In this document: piece after piece, positions 17,207 through 24,667 of the stretch
Position numbering within the stretch: position 1 is the first letter of the stretch
How the letters are laid out: the number at the start of each line of letters is the position of its first letter
Assembly (NCBI GenBank): GCA_020631475.1
Contig: JAHDHE010000008.1
Span: forward strand, 1-41,466
Direction of reading: 5' to 3'
Origin: Tenacibaculum sp.
Lineage (GTDB): Bacteria; Bacteroidota; Bacteroidia; Flavobacteriales; Flavobacteriaceae
DNA: 41,466 nucleotides
Program-made: the position numbers and the translations under genes
Notes under the pieces: model-generated
Databases searched by the model: none
The model's input: only the letters and a program-made list of their open reading frames with translations
What the model was told of the DNA's origin: nothing

Positions 17207-18241
17207 ATGAATAATAAGCACATGACTCTTGGTGAGTTTATCATTGGTAATCAAAAAGATTTTAAATATTCTTCTGGTGAGTTATCTCGCCTAATCAACT
17301 CTATTCGATTGGCTGCCAAAGTGGTAAATCACGAAATTAGAAAAGCAGGATTGGTTGATATTACTGGAGCCGCTGGTGACATAAATGTTCAAGGTGAAGC
17401 ACAACAAAAGCTAGATGTTTTAGCCAACGATTTATTTAAACAAACACTTATTAACCGTGAAATTGTTTGTGGTATTGCAAGTGAAGAAGAGGATGATTTT
17501 GTAATTGTTGAAGGACAAAACAAAGCAAACGATAACAAATATGTTTTATTAATGGATCCTTTAGATGGTTCATCTAACATTGATGTTAATATTTCTGTAG
17601 GAACAATTTTCTCGATTTACCGAAGAGTTTCTCCTGTAGGAACTCCTGTTATAAAAGAAGATTTTTTACAAAAAGGAAGCGAACAAGTAGCTGCTGGTTA
17701 TGTTGCTTATGGTACTTCTACTATGCTAGTATTTACTACTGGTAATGGCGTAAACGGATTTACATTAAACCCTGCAATTGGTACTTTCTATTTATCTCAC
17801 CCAAATATGCAGTATCCAGAAATTGGTAAAATATACTCGGTAAGCGAAGGGTATTTTACTTATTTTCAAGAAGGAATGAAGCGCTTTTTAGTTCACTGTA
17901 AAGATTTAAACGAAGCTGATAACAGACCTTATACTGCTCGTTATGTTGGTTCATTGGTAACCGATTTTCATAGAAACATGATAAAAGGAGGGATTTATAT
18001 TTATCCTGCTACAAAAATTACTCCCAACGGAAAATTACGTTTATTATACGAATGTAATCCTATGGCTTTTATTTGTGAACAAGCAGGTGGTAAAGCTTCT
18101 GACGGATTTACACGAATTATGGACATAAACCCATCTGAATTACACCAACGTGTTCCTTTTTTCTGCGGAAGTAAACAAATGGTTGAAAAAGCTGAAGAGT
18201 TTATGACTGAGTTTTCTACTGACGAAAAACCAGTATACTAA
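17207..18241 (+). CDS. fbp: Class I fructose-1,6-bisphosphatase
   Basis: Removes the 1-phosphate of fructose-1,6-bisphosphate in gluconeogenesis. Length 344 aa from the ATG chosen here. The metal and substrate signature [23 protein letters not shown] is intact, as are the EEED acidic cluster ([11 protein letters not shown]) and the C-terminal GGKASDG active-site segment. An in-frame TTG at 17174 would add 11 residues but lies within the promoter and before the likely transcript start, so I reject it. Divergent from the GNAT/aspartate kinase pair and followed by a strong terminator. Confidence 0.96.
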   Translation: MNNKHMTLGEFIIGNQKDFKYSSGELSRLINSIRLAAKVVNHEIRKAGLVDITGAAGDINVQGEAQQKLDVLANDLFKQTLINREIVCGIASEEEDDFVIVEGQNKANDNKYVLLMDPLDGSSNIDVNISVGTIFSIYRRVSPVGTPVIKEDFLQKGSEQVAAGYVAYGTSTMLVFTTGNGVNGFTLNPAIGTFYLSHPNMQYPEIGKIYSVSEGYFTYFQEGMKRFLVHCKDLNEADNRPYTARYVGSLVTDFHRNMIKGGIYIYPATKITPNGKLRLLYECNPMAFICEQAGGKASDGFTRIMDINPSELHQRVPFFCGSKQMVEKAEEFMTEFSTDEKPVY

Positions 18242-18275
18242 AGAATAGTTATTATTTATAATGGAATAAATTTAG

Positions 18276-18308
18276 AATAAGGCAAACGGTTGTTTGCCTT
18301 ATTTTTTT
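18276..18308 (+). terminator. Intrinsic terminator of fbp
   Basis: Perfect 12-bp inverted repeat AATAAGGCAAAC / GTTTGCCTTATT, 4-nt loop, followed by a T-run. Confidence 0.92.
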
Positions 18309-18364
18309 ATGGTAAATTTACCATTGTAAAAATGAAAAATTAATCACATAAAAATCAAATAATT

Positions 18365-18973
18365 ATGGCTTTTGAATTACCAGAATTAGGATACGCGTAC
18401 GACGCTTTAGAACCAAATATAGATGCAAGAACTATGGAAATTCACCATAGCAAACACCATAACGGATACACTACTAAGTTAAATGGAGCAATTGCTGGTA
18501 CTGATTTAGAAGGGAAATCTATCGAAGATATTTTAACTAATTTAGATATGAGTAACGGAGCTGTTCGTAATAACGGTGGTGGATTTTACAACCATTCTTT
18601 ATTCTGGACAGTAATGAACCCAGAAGATAGAGGTTATTTATCTGGAGAATTAAAAGATGCTATTGAAGCTGAATTTGGTTCGAAAGAAGCTTTTATCGAT
18701 GCTTTTTCTAAAGCTGCAGCTACTCAGTTTGGATCTGGATGGGCATGGTTATGTGTTCACAAAGGAGGAAAAGTAGAAGTATGTTCTACTCCAAACCAAG
18801 ATAACCCATTAATGCCAGGTGTTACTTGTGGAGGAACTCCAATTTTAGGATTAGATGTTTGGGAACACGCTTATTATTTAAACTACCAAAACCGTCGTCC
18901 TGATTATATTGATGCTTTCTTTAAGGTAATTAACTGGAACGAAGTTGAAAGAAGATATGCAGAGGCTAAGTAG
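18365..18973 (+). CDS. sodA: Superoxide dismutase, Fe/Mn family, probably Mn-type
   Basis: Converts superoxide to oxygen and hydrogen peroxide in the cytoplasm. At 202 aa it has normal length. The four metal ligands are present: His in MEIHHSKHH, His in FYNHSLFW, and Asp and His in LDVWEHAYY. The outer-sphere glutamine comes from the [12 protein letters not shown] segment, and [22 protein letters not shown] closely follows Mn-using enzymes. Iron or dual use is not excluded. It lacks a signal peptide. Single-gene unit between two terminators. Confidence 0.95.
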   Translation: MAFELPELGYAYDALEPNIDARTMEIHHSKHHNGYTTKLNGAIAGTDLEGKSIEDILTNLDMSNGAVRNNGGGFYNHSLFWTVMNPEDRGYLSGELKDAIEAEFGSKEAFIDAFSKAAATQFGSGWAWLCVHKGGKVEVCSTPNQDNPLMPGVTCGGTPILGLDVWEHAYYLNYQNRRPDYIDAFFKVINWNEVERRYAEAK

Positions 18974-19013
18974 TAATTAAATTACTTTTTTGCATCTCAG
19001 TCTTGAGAAAAAT

Positions 19014-19045
19014 AAAAATCCGAAGTTAATTAACTTCGGATTTTT
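19014..19045. terminator. Bidirectional terminator between sodA and the metB-like gene
   Basis: A 32-bp perfect palindrome centred on TTAATTAA, with GAAG/CTTC and A/T runs at both ends. It lies between two converging genes and can stop transcription from both sides. Confidence 0.9.
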
Positions 19046-19068
19046 ATTTTTAATCATTTTATAAAAAA

Positions 19069-20220
19069 CTACACTTTCTCTAAAGCTTGCTCTAAATCAA
19101 CTAATAAATCTGCTACATCTTCTACACCAACACTTAGTCGTATTAACGAGTTTGTAATTCCCATTTTTTCACACTCATCATCAGGTACTGATGCATGTGA
19201 CATACTTATAGGGTGACTAACCAAGCTTTCTACACCACCTAAAGATTCTGCTAACGTGAATATTTTTGTATTTTCTAAAAAACGTAGTGCTGCTTCTTTA
19301 TTTTTATCTTTTAATCGAAAAGTAACCATACCTCCAAAATCATTCATTTGTTTTTTTACTATTTTATGATTTGGATGATTCTCTAAACCTGGATAATATA
19401 CATTACTTACTTTAAAATGATTTTGCAAAAAATCAGCTACAATCTTGCCGTTTTCACAATGACGCTGCATACGTAAATGCAACGTTTTTATCCCGCGAAG
19501 CGCTAAAAAAGAATCCATAGGACCCGCAATAGCACCCGCAGCAAACTGAATAAAATGTAATTCTTCAGCTAAGGTTTCATCTTTTACCATTAAAGCACCC
19601 ATTAATAAATCTGAATGCCCACCTAAATATTTAGTAACAGAATGCATTACAATATCTGCTCCTAAATCTAATGGACGCTGTAAATACGGCGTTGCAAATG
19701 TATTATCTACAGCTACTAAAATAGCTGAATTTTTATCTTTTGATGCTGAAGCTATTTTTTGAATATCAGCAATTTTCATTAATGGATTCGTTGGTGTCTC
19801 AATCCAAATAAGTTTTGTTGATTCTGTGATTTTATTAGTAACATTTACCACATCGTCCATATCAACAAAATGAAACTTTAATCCATATTTTTGAAATAAC
19901 TTTTTAAACATTCGATAAGTTCCGCCATACAAATCATCACCTGCGATAACCTCATCACCTGGGTTTAGAGTTCTTAAAACACAATCAATCGCTGCTAATC
20001 CTGATGCAAATGCAAAACCATGCGTTCCGTTTTCTATTGCTGCAAAAGCGTTTTCTAAAGCTGTTCTTGTTGGGTTTGTACCTCTTCCATACTCGTACCC
20101 TTTGTGTACACCTGGACTCGACTGTGCAAATGTTGATGTTTGAAATATGGGAGTCATTACAGCACCTGTAGCTTCCTCATGTTTTTGACCTCCGTGTATC
20201 GTTTTGGTATTAAACTTCAT
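19069..20220 (-). CDS. Cystathionine gamma-synthase/beta-lyase family PLP enzyme
   Basis: A 383-aa enzyme of the transsulfuration group. The start MKFNTKTIHGGQ, the tyrosine/arginine phosphate-site motif KGYEYGRGTNPTR, the DDLYGGTYR block and the PLP lysine in MHSVTKYLGGHSD are all typical. ESLGGVESLVSHPISMSHAS near the C-terminus is also diagnostic. The family includes MetB, MetC, cystathionine gamma-lyase and O-acetylhomoserine enzymes. The sequence looks closest to cystathionine gamma-synthase/lyase, but the exact reaction cannot be fixed by eye. It lies 26 bp downstream of the DinB gene on the same strand and is probably co-transcribed with it. Confidence 0.9.
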   Translation of the reverse strand: MKFNTKTIHGGQKHEEATGAVMTPIFQTSTFAQSSPGVHKGYEYGRGTNPTRTALENAFAAIENGTHGFAFASGLAAIDCVLRTLNPGDEVIAGDDLYGGTYRMFKKLFQKYGLKFHFVDMDDVVNVTNKITESTKLIWIETPTNPLMKIADIQKIASASKDKNSAILVAVDNTFATPYLQRPLDLGADIVMHSVTKYLGGHSDLLMGALMVKDETLAEELHFIQFAAGAIAGPMDSFLALRGIKTLHLRMQRHCENGKIVADFLQNHFKVSNVYYPGLENHPNHKIVKKQMNDFGGMVTFRLKDKNKEAALRFLENTKIFTLAESLGGVESLVSHPISMSHASVPDDECEKMGITNSLIRLSVGVEDVADLLVDLEQALEKV

Positions 20221-20246
20221 ATTTCAAAATTAATAGTAGCCGAATA

Positions 20247-20702
20247 TTAAACCAACTTTGTTAATGCCATAATAGTACCTAAATGAATGCCTTCGTGTAA
20301 ATTATTAAAAGCAATAGCCGTTTCGATAGAATCTAACACAAAACCAGTACTTGTTTCGTAAGTATTGTACTCTTTAAAAATACCAGCTTCAAAATCTTCT
20401 TTTAAAGTATCTGGCAATCCTATTAACAATTCTTTTACTTCTTCGAAGTCTTCTTCAGAAAATGTTAATGTGGGTACAGTTCCTTTTTTGTAACTATCAA
20501 TCAACTCATCAGAAGCTAAACAATTTAATCCTGATAATTTATAGTGCAATAATTGCTGAGTAACTACTAAGTGTGCTACGTTCCAAGCAATGTTATTTTT
20601 AAATCCTTCAGGAATTTTATGTAGTTGCTCGATTGATAATCCTTCAATCTTTTTTAAGACTAATTCTCTCGATTTTTTTAAAACTTCAAATTGTTTATTC
20701 AT
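20247..20702 (-). CDS. DinB-like four-helix protein
   Basis: A 151-aa protein of the DinB/YfiT-like group, a four-helix bundle that often binds a metal through three histidines. Visible are NIAWNVAHLVVTQQLL (first His), and FNNLHEGIHLGTIMAL near the C-terminus (two His in the HxxxHxG pattern). The family includes thiol-dependent transferases and many proteins of unknown role. A longer frame begins at 20729, but that codon lies inside a perfect TATCTTTG promoter box, so I start at MNKQFEV (20702). Divergent from the ArsC-like gene and upstream of the metB-like gene. Confidence 0.8.
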   Translation of the reverse strand: MNKQFEVLKKSRELVLKKIEGLSIEQLHKIPEGFKNNIAWNVAHLVVTQQLLHYKLSGLNCLASDELIDSYKKGTVPTLTFSEEDFEEVKELLIGLPDTLKEDFEAGIFKEYNTYETSTGFVLDSIETAIAFNNLHEGIHLGTIMALTKLV

Positions 20703-20726
20703 TATTCTAACTATTTTAGCATTCAT

Positions 20727-20734
20727 CAAAGATA
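20727..20734 (-). promoter_or_regulatory. -7 box for the DinB/metB-like unit
   Basis: On the minus strand the sequence is TATCTTTG, an exact TAnnTTTG, 24 bp upstream of the chosen start codon. It decides against the longer start at 20729. Confidence 0.6.
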
Positions 20735-20745
20735 ATTATTTAGCC

Positions 20746-21093
20746 ATGAAGAAAGTTTATTTTTTACAAACTTGTGATACTTGCCGCAGAATATTAAAAG
20801 AAGTAAATCTTGACGGGTTTGAAAAGCAAGAGATAAAAACAACTGTTCTAACTGTTGAGCAGTTAGAAGAAATGAGAAAGTTAACTGATAGTTATGAGAG
20901 TTTATTTAATAAACGTGCGAAACTATATAGAGAAATGGATTTAAAAAATCAGAATGTTACTGAAACCGATTACCGTCAGTACATATTAAATGAATACACT
21001 TTTTTAAAGCGTCCTGTTTTTATTGTTGAAGATGAAATTTTTATTGGAAACAGTAAAAAAGTAATTGAGAGTTTAAAAAACGAATTAGCATAA
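20746..21093 (+). CDS. ArsC-family (arsenate reductase/Spx-like) protein
   Basis: A 115-aa thioredoxin-fold protein starting MKKVYFLQTCDTCRRIL. It keeps a CxxC (Cys9 and Cys12 in TCDTCRR), while the classical ArsC arrangement has CxxxxxxC/R. The conserved ending KRPVFIVEDEIFIGNSKKVIESL matches the ArsC/Spx/YffB family. Whether it reduces arsenate, works with glutathione-like thiols, or has a regulatory role is not decidable. No ars genes are nearby. The frame is open upstream to 20590, but that part runs antisense through the DinB gene and is rejected. Confidence 0.87.
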   Translation: MKKVYFLQTCDTCRRILKEVNLDGFEKQEIKTTVLTVEQLEEMRKLTDSYESLFNKRAKLYREMDLKNQNVTETDYRQYILNEYTFLKRPVFIVEDEIFIGNSKKVIESLKNELA

Positions 21094-21125
21094 AAAAACC
21101 GGAAGATGAATCTTCCGGTTTTTTT
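21092..21125. terminator. Bidirectional terminator between the ArsC-like and DUF4252 genes
   Basis: Perfect 15-bp inverted repeat AAAAAAACCGGAAGA / TCTTCCGGTTTTTTT with a TGAA loop, beginning inside the upstream stop codon. Serves two converging genes. Confidence 0.93.
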
Positions 21126-21129
21126 ATTT

Positions 21130-21606
21130 TTATTTAGATGCTACTTTATCTTTCGTAGAAGCTAATAAACTAGCTAACTCATCTTTTGTTATTTTAGTTT
21201 TTATACCTAACAGTACTAACTTATCGCTATCTGCACTTGCTCTTACAATAATTTCTCTTACGAAATCACCTTTTTCAAGAAATAAAACTTCTGCTTTACC
21301 TTTTTTATCTTTCGCTCTAACTAAAGTTTTTAAACTATTCTTTTTTGAAAATCTTCTAAAGTCTTTAGATACAGTATTGTCATCATTATTAAAAATCATA
21401 ATCTTAAAATCATCAGATTGTTCTAAAAGATTCTTCAATTCTTTATTGTCTTCATCATTTAAAAATGACCCTGCAAAAGAACTAGACAAATTCACAGAAA
21501 ATGCTGATTTATCTTTATGATCTTTATAAAATTGTTTGAATTTTGCCTCTTGTGCAGTTAAACTTAATAAAAAGAAGCAAAAAAATGCAGTTAAAATTCG
21601 TCTCAT
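21130..21606 (-). CDS. DUF4252-family secreted protein
   Basis: A 158-aa protein with a signal peptide (MRRILTAFFCFFLLSLTAQ, cleavage probably before QEA). The body follows DUF4252: FKQFYKDHKDKSAFSVNLSSSF at the start, a middle DDFKIMIFNNDD, and KKGKAEVLFLEKGDFVREIIVRASADSDKLVLLGIKTKI near the end. The family is common in Bacteroidota, has no known biochemical role and is sometimes found with ECF sigma factors. Here none is nearby. This is the last core gene before the island. Confidence 0.8.
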   Translation of the reverse strand: MRRILTAFFCFFLLSLTAQEAKFKQFYKDHKDKSAFSVNLSSSFAGSFLNDEDNKELKNLLEQSDDFKIMIFNNDDNTVSKDFRRFSKKNSLKTLVRAKDKKGKAEVLFLEKGDFVREIIVRASADSDKLVLLGIKTKITKDELASLLASTKDKVASK

Positions 21607-21665
21607 TATGGTTTTGTTTTAGTTATACAGTGAAGACGAGTTGTTTTAAAATTTGTTACAAAAAA

Positions 21666-21694
21666 AAAGTCTTAACTAAATTAGTTAAGACTTT
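21666..21694 (-). terminator. Original terminator of tRNA-Gln, now at the left end of the island
   Basis: Inverted repeat with 14-bp arms AAAGTCTTAACTAA / TTAGTTAAGACTTT, followed on the minus strand by a T-run (A-run at 21658-21665). It lies directly beside the 20-bp piece of tRNA-Gln 3' end at 21696-21715. Before the island inserted it would have ended the tRNA-Gln transcript. It may still stop transcription leaving the island leftward. Confidence 0.75.
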
Positions 21695-21695
21695 G

Positions 21696-21715
21696 AAGTT
21701 GGCCTACAAGGACTC
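21696..21715. repeat. attL: 20-bp copy of the tRNA-Gln 3' end
   Basis: AAGTTGGCCTACAAGGACTC, identical to 32234-32253. It covers four bases beyond the tRNA, the discriminator base, the acceptor strand and part of the T-arm. After the C at 21715 the sequence diverges from the tRNA. Confidence 0.88.
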
Positions 21716-21830
21716 AGTAAAAATATAACCAAACATACTCAATCCTGCTTAAACATTAAACAAAAACTACTATAAACACTGATATTTGTAATATTAAAAA
21801 TAAAAGAAAAATGTATTTTCATAAAAAAAA

Positions 21831-21852
21831 CTGACACAAATACTGACACAAA
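21831..21852 (+). repeat. Left arm-type repeats (two CTGACACAAA, 12-bp spacing)
   Basis: CTGACACAAA at 21831-21840 and again at 21843-21852. The same 10-mer with the same 12-bp step and orientation is at the right end of the island (32149-32182). Position inside both ends fits arm-type binding sites of a tyrosine integrase or its excisionase. The second copy falls where the -33 region of the integrase promoter should be, so binding could also repress the gene (inference). Confidence 0.65.
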
Positions 21853-21864
21853 AATTATTTTATA

Positions 21865-21872
21865 TACATTTG
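21865..21872 (+). promoter_or_regulatory. -7 box for the integrase gene
   Basis: TACATTTG, an exact TAnnTTTG, 22 bp upstream of the TTG start codon at 21895. Confidence 0.5.
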
Positions 21873-21894
21873 ATGGAAGTAAAAATCAGTATTA

Positions 21895-23166
21895 TTGGCA
21901 ACATTAAAATATTACATTAGAGACAAGAACTCTAGAAAGGAAACTTCTATAAATTATCGCATAAATTTTACTGCTACAAAAAAAGTAAGAGGATCTACTA
22001 AATTAAAAATACACCCTAAATTTTGGGATGCAGAAAAACAAAGAGTACGTAATCGAACAGAAGTATCTCAAATAAAAGATGCTATCAACAACAAACTTAT
22101 TGACTTTGAAAAATTTGTTTTTAGAAAAATCAATAGCTATGAAACATCAATTACAGATGAAATTGCTGAATTTTTAAATGACGATATTTTAATCTATTTC
22201 GGGAAAAAGAAAGTTCAAAAAAAACTAACATTTTATGAGTTTACAAATATTTTCATTGAACAATCAAAAGGACGAATTCTTAACAGCAACAAAAAACCAT
22301 TATCAGGACGTACAATCAAAGAATACGAAAGAACTATTGAGTTACTTAAAGATTTTGAAAAGAGAAATAATTATCCAATTTATTTTGAATCGATAAACCT
22401 TGAATTTTATTATAGCTTTATCAATTATCTTGAAGAAAAAGATTATTCACTTAATACAATTGGCAAGTTCATTAAACAGATAAAAGTCTTTATGAATGAA
22501 GCTACTGAGCAAGGCTTAAATGAAAATCTTTCATTTAGAAGCAAAAAATTCACTAAACCCAGTTCTAAATCATTTCAAATTTACCTTAACGAAAAGGAAC
22601 TTGAAAAAATCATAGAATTAGATTTAAAAGAAAACACAACATTAGATAATGCAAGAGATTTATTTATTATTGGTGCCTATACTGGCCTGAGAGTCTCTGA
22701 CTTCAACAATTTATCAAAAAACAATATTGAAATTCATAAAGGTCAAAAAATACTAAAAGTAAACGTAAGAAAAACTAATAGCAGCATATCTATACCAATC
22801 CACCCAAAAGTTGAAGAAATAATAAAAAAGCGCAATGGGGATTTCCCTAAAAAAATGGCAGATCAACAAATAAATCTAGCCCTCAAAACAATCGGAGAAA
22901 AAGCTGAGATAAATGAAAAAATTACTTACACAAAAATCAAAGGCGGTAAAGAAATAACAGAGACAAAGTTCAAGTACGATATGATTGTCAATCATACTGC
23001 AAGACGATCATTTTGTACAAACGCTTACCTAAACAACATGGCTACACTTGACATAATGGCGATTAGCGGACATACTTCTGAAAAAGTATTTTTAAACTAT
23101 ATTAAAATATCCGAAAAAGAAAGGGCTATTAAAATAGCTGAGAATTCTTTTTTTAAACAAAAATAA
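21895..23166 (+). CDS. Tyrosine recombinase (island integrase)
   Basis: Catalyses integration at and excision from the tRNA-Gln att site. Length 423 aa. The N-terminal arm-binding part is MATLKYYIRDKNSRKETSI, the core-binding SAM-like domain spans about 112-215, and the catalytic domain about 230-420. The catalytic set is visible: Arg266 in AYTGLRVSDF, the beta-hairpin Lys near 293, His367 and Arg370 in HTARRSFC, His393 in ISGHTS, and nucleophile Tyr402 in FLNYIKIS. The start is TTG. An ATG at 21873 is out of frame, there is no other nearby in-frame ATG, and the MATLKYY start matches relatives. It sits 180 bp from attL, at the island end away from the intact tRNA. Its repeats and promoter are described separately. 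Confidence 0.95.
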   Translation: MATLKYYIRDKNSRKETSINYRINFTATKKVRGSTKLKIHPKFWDAEKQRVRNRTEVSQIKDAINNKLIDFEKFVFRKINSYETSITDEIAEFLNDDILIYFGKKKVQKKLTFYEFTNIFIEQSKGRILNSNKKPLSGRTIKEYERTIELLKDFEKRNNYPIYFESINLEFYYSFINYLEEKDYSLNTIGKFIKQIKVFMNEATEQGLNENLSFRSKKFTKPSSKSFQIYLNEKELEKIIELDLKENTTLDNARDLFIIGAYTGLRVSDFNNLSKNNIEIHKGQKILKVNVRKTNSSISIPIHPKVEEIIKKRNGDFPKKMADQQINLALKTIGEKAEINEKITYTKIKGGKEITETKFKYDMIVNHTARRSFCTNAYLNNMATLDIMAISGHTSEKVFLNYIKISEKERAIKIAENSFFKQK

Positions 23167-23168
23167 TT

Positions 23169-23333
23169 ATGAGAAAACACATTAAAAAACAAGAAATTAT
23201 TGAAAAAAGAGCTTTAAAAATTGAAGTTCTAGAAAAAAAATCTTTAGAAAACGAAAAAACGTTTTTAAAATCATGTTCTGACTTAAACTACACAGAAGTT
23301 GAGAAAATATTCGACCAATACATTCTTAATTAA
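23169..23333 (+). CDS. Small ORF, 54 aa, unknown
   Basis: Starts two bases after the integrase stop (TAA TT ATG) and ends 9 bp before the next gene, so it sits tightly in the operon. The peptide is highly charged and probably helical or coiled-coil (MRKHIKKQEIIEKRALKIEV at the start) and ends with YTEVEKIFDQYILN. I do not recognise it. The tight spacing supports that it is translated, but there is no homology evidence. Confidence 0.5.
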   Translation: MRKHIKKQEIIEKRALKIEVLEKKSLENEKTFLKSCSDLNYTEVEKIFDQYILN

Positions 23334-23342
23334 AAACTTAAA

Positions 23343-24287
23343 ATGCAAGAAAAATCTTTTGCCTTTAGTATAACAACTGAAGAACTTGAAGAAGCTTCTA
23401 ATGAAAAAGAGCTTTTCATATCTAAAAACATTCTCATCCCTTTTTCATATGAACAAATTATCCCTTTTGATGAAAATTTATGTAAATTTTTAACTGAAGA
23501 GGAAGCTCTAAAACAAAGAAAGGAAGCAGAAAAACCATTGATTCATTCTTCATACAAATACAATCCGATTCTAGTAGATCAAATATATAATGAATTTTTA
23601 TTTCAATTAGAAGAAAGTATCGATGACTACGTTGGTTACTCTATAGATAAAGTTAAACTAAAATTAAAACTAACTCAAAACAACACAGATAAAAATAAAA
23701 TTTTAAAAAAACACATAAAGAAACATGTAAAAGAAATATCAAAAATAAGTCTAGCTGATGATTTATTTTTGATAGATAAAGATTTAAACTTAAAGAGCTA
23801 TGATTGCATAAACCTTATCAAAGGCTCAATAAGCTTTGAGGACGACATTATTTATGACTTTCTGATAAATGGTTATAACATGAATTTTTTTGATTATCAT
23901 CTCTTTGATGAATATCATAAAATTGCCTTTTGTCAAAAAGTTATAAAAAGATTAAATTCAATTAAAAATAATAGAAGTGATTTTTTTTCAGATGTTTTTA
24001 TAAATGAACAATCAGAAGAAATTCTATATGAAATTCTTCTTAATGAAAATGTTATTGACAGCGCAAACAATGCTACTAAGGGGTTTCAAAATGTTGCTTA
24101 TAATTTTTACAGTATTTCAAACACCCTAAGAGACAAAATTTTCATTAAAAAAATTACTTTAAAAAAATACGCTAATTATCTAGAAAGCAGATATAATACA
24201 ACAATTAAAAACCCAGATAAAATGGGAAACAAGACTCATCTTGTTGATACAATATCTAATATGGTTAAATCACTTTTAAAAGAATAA
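23343..24287 (+). CDS. Unknown 314-aa island protein
   Basis: I do not recognise this protein. It has no signal peptide or membrane segment and is rich in Lys, Glu, Asn and Ile. Three parts can be told apart: an acidic N-terminus (about 1-60), a basic stretch LKLKLTQNNTDKNKILKKHI (about 107-126) that could contact nucleic acid, and a C-terminal block IFIKKITLKKYANYLESRYN followed by TTIKNPDKMGNKTHLVDTIS. The position between integrase and excisionase-like gene, in the same direction with short gaps, suggests a role in mobility or its control, somewhat as RteC-type regulators sit near integrases in Bacteroides elements. That comparison is only positional. Confidence 0.6.
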   Translation: MQEKSFAFSITTEELEEASNEKELFISKNILIPFSYEQIIPFDENLCKFLTEEEALKQRKEAEKPLIHSSYKYNPILVDQIYNEFLFQLEESIDDYVGYSIDKVKLKLKLTQNNTDKNKILKKHIKKHVKEISKISLADDLFLIDKDLNLKSYDCINLIKGSISFEDDIIYDFLINGYNMNFFDYHLFDEYHKIAFCQKVIKRLNSIKNNRSDFFSDVFINEQSEEILYEILLNENVIDSANNATKGFQNVAYNFYSISNTLRDKIFIKKITLKKYANYLESRYNTTIKNPDKMGNKTHLVDTISNMVKSLLKE

Positions 24288-24310
24288 AAAATTAGTATGT
24301 TTTAATACAA

Positions 24311-24338
24311 ACGAACTAGTTCGAATTTACAACGAACT
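24311..24338. promoter_or_regulatory. Probable operator upstream of the HTH gene
   Basis: Perfect 12-bp palindrome CGAACTAGTTCG (24312-24323) followed 20 bp on by a further half-site, giving ACGAACT at both 24311 and 24332. It lies 40-66 bp before the HTH gene start. Just beyond it, TTTTTGTGTCA (24351-24361) is the reverse complement of the island-end motif TGACACAAAAA. The HTH protein or the integrase may bind here. Confidence 0.5.
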
Positions 24339-24377
24339 CACTTATCTCAATTTTTGTGTCATAATTAAATCATTATT

Positions 24378-24665
24378 ATGAAACATCAAAAGATAACTCA
24401 AGTACTTCACACAACACAGGAAGATTTAACACAATCAATTTTAAAAGGAGTTGAAGAAAAATTAAACACTTTTAAAAGTAACTTTCAACCTAAAGAGCCA
24501 ACCATTTGGCTTAGCAGAAAAGATGTCTCTGAATTTCTTTCAATTGCAATAGTAACAGTTGACGACTGGACTAAAAAAGGCATACTTACTGCTTATCGTA
24601 TTGGTAATAAAAAAAGATTCAAACGCTGTGAAGTAGAAAGTGCATTAACAGAAATAGGGAAATAA
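24378..24665 (+). CDS. Excisionase-like helix-turn-helix protein
   Basis: A 95-aa protein with an N-terminal helical part (1-40) and a MerR/excisionase-type winged HTH (about 44-93). The motif WLSRKDVSEFLSIAIVTVDD, then WTKKGILTAYRIGNKKRFKR, is the HTH_17 pattern of Bacteroidota islands, with the wing in YRIGNKKRFK. Such proteins act as excisionases or as activators of the downstream replication genes. The stop is 2 bp before the start of the helicase-like gene, so it is in one operon with it. A palindromic operator candidate lies upstream. Confidence 0.85.
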   Translation: MKHQKITQVLHTTQEDLTQSILKGVEEKLNTFKSNFQPKEPTIWLSRKDVSEFLSIAIVTVDDWTKKGILTAYRIGNKKRFKRCEVESALTEIGK

Positions 24666-24667
24666 TT

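Noticed and set aside
20590-20745. N-terminal extension of the ArsC-like protein
   Set aside because: It runs antisense through the DinB gene and the family starts at MKKVYF.
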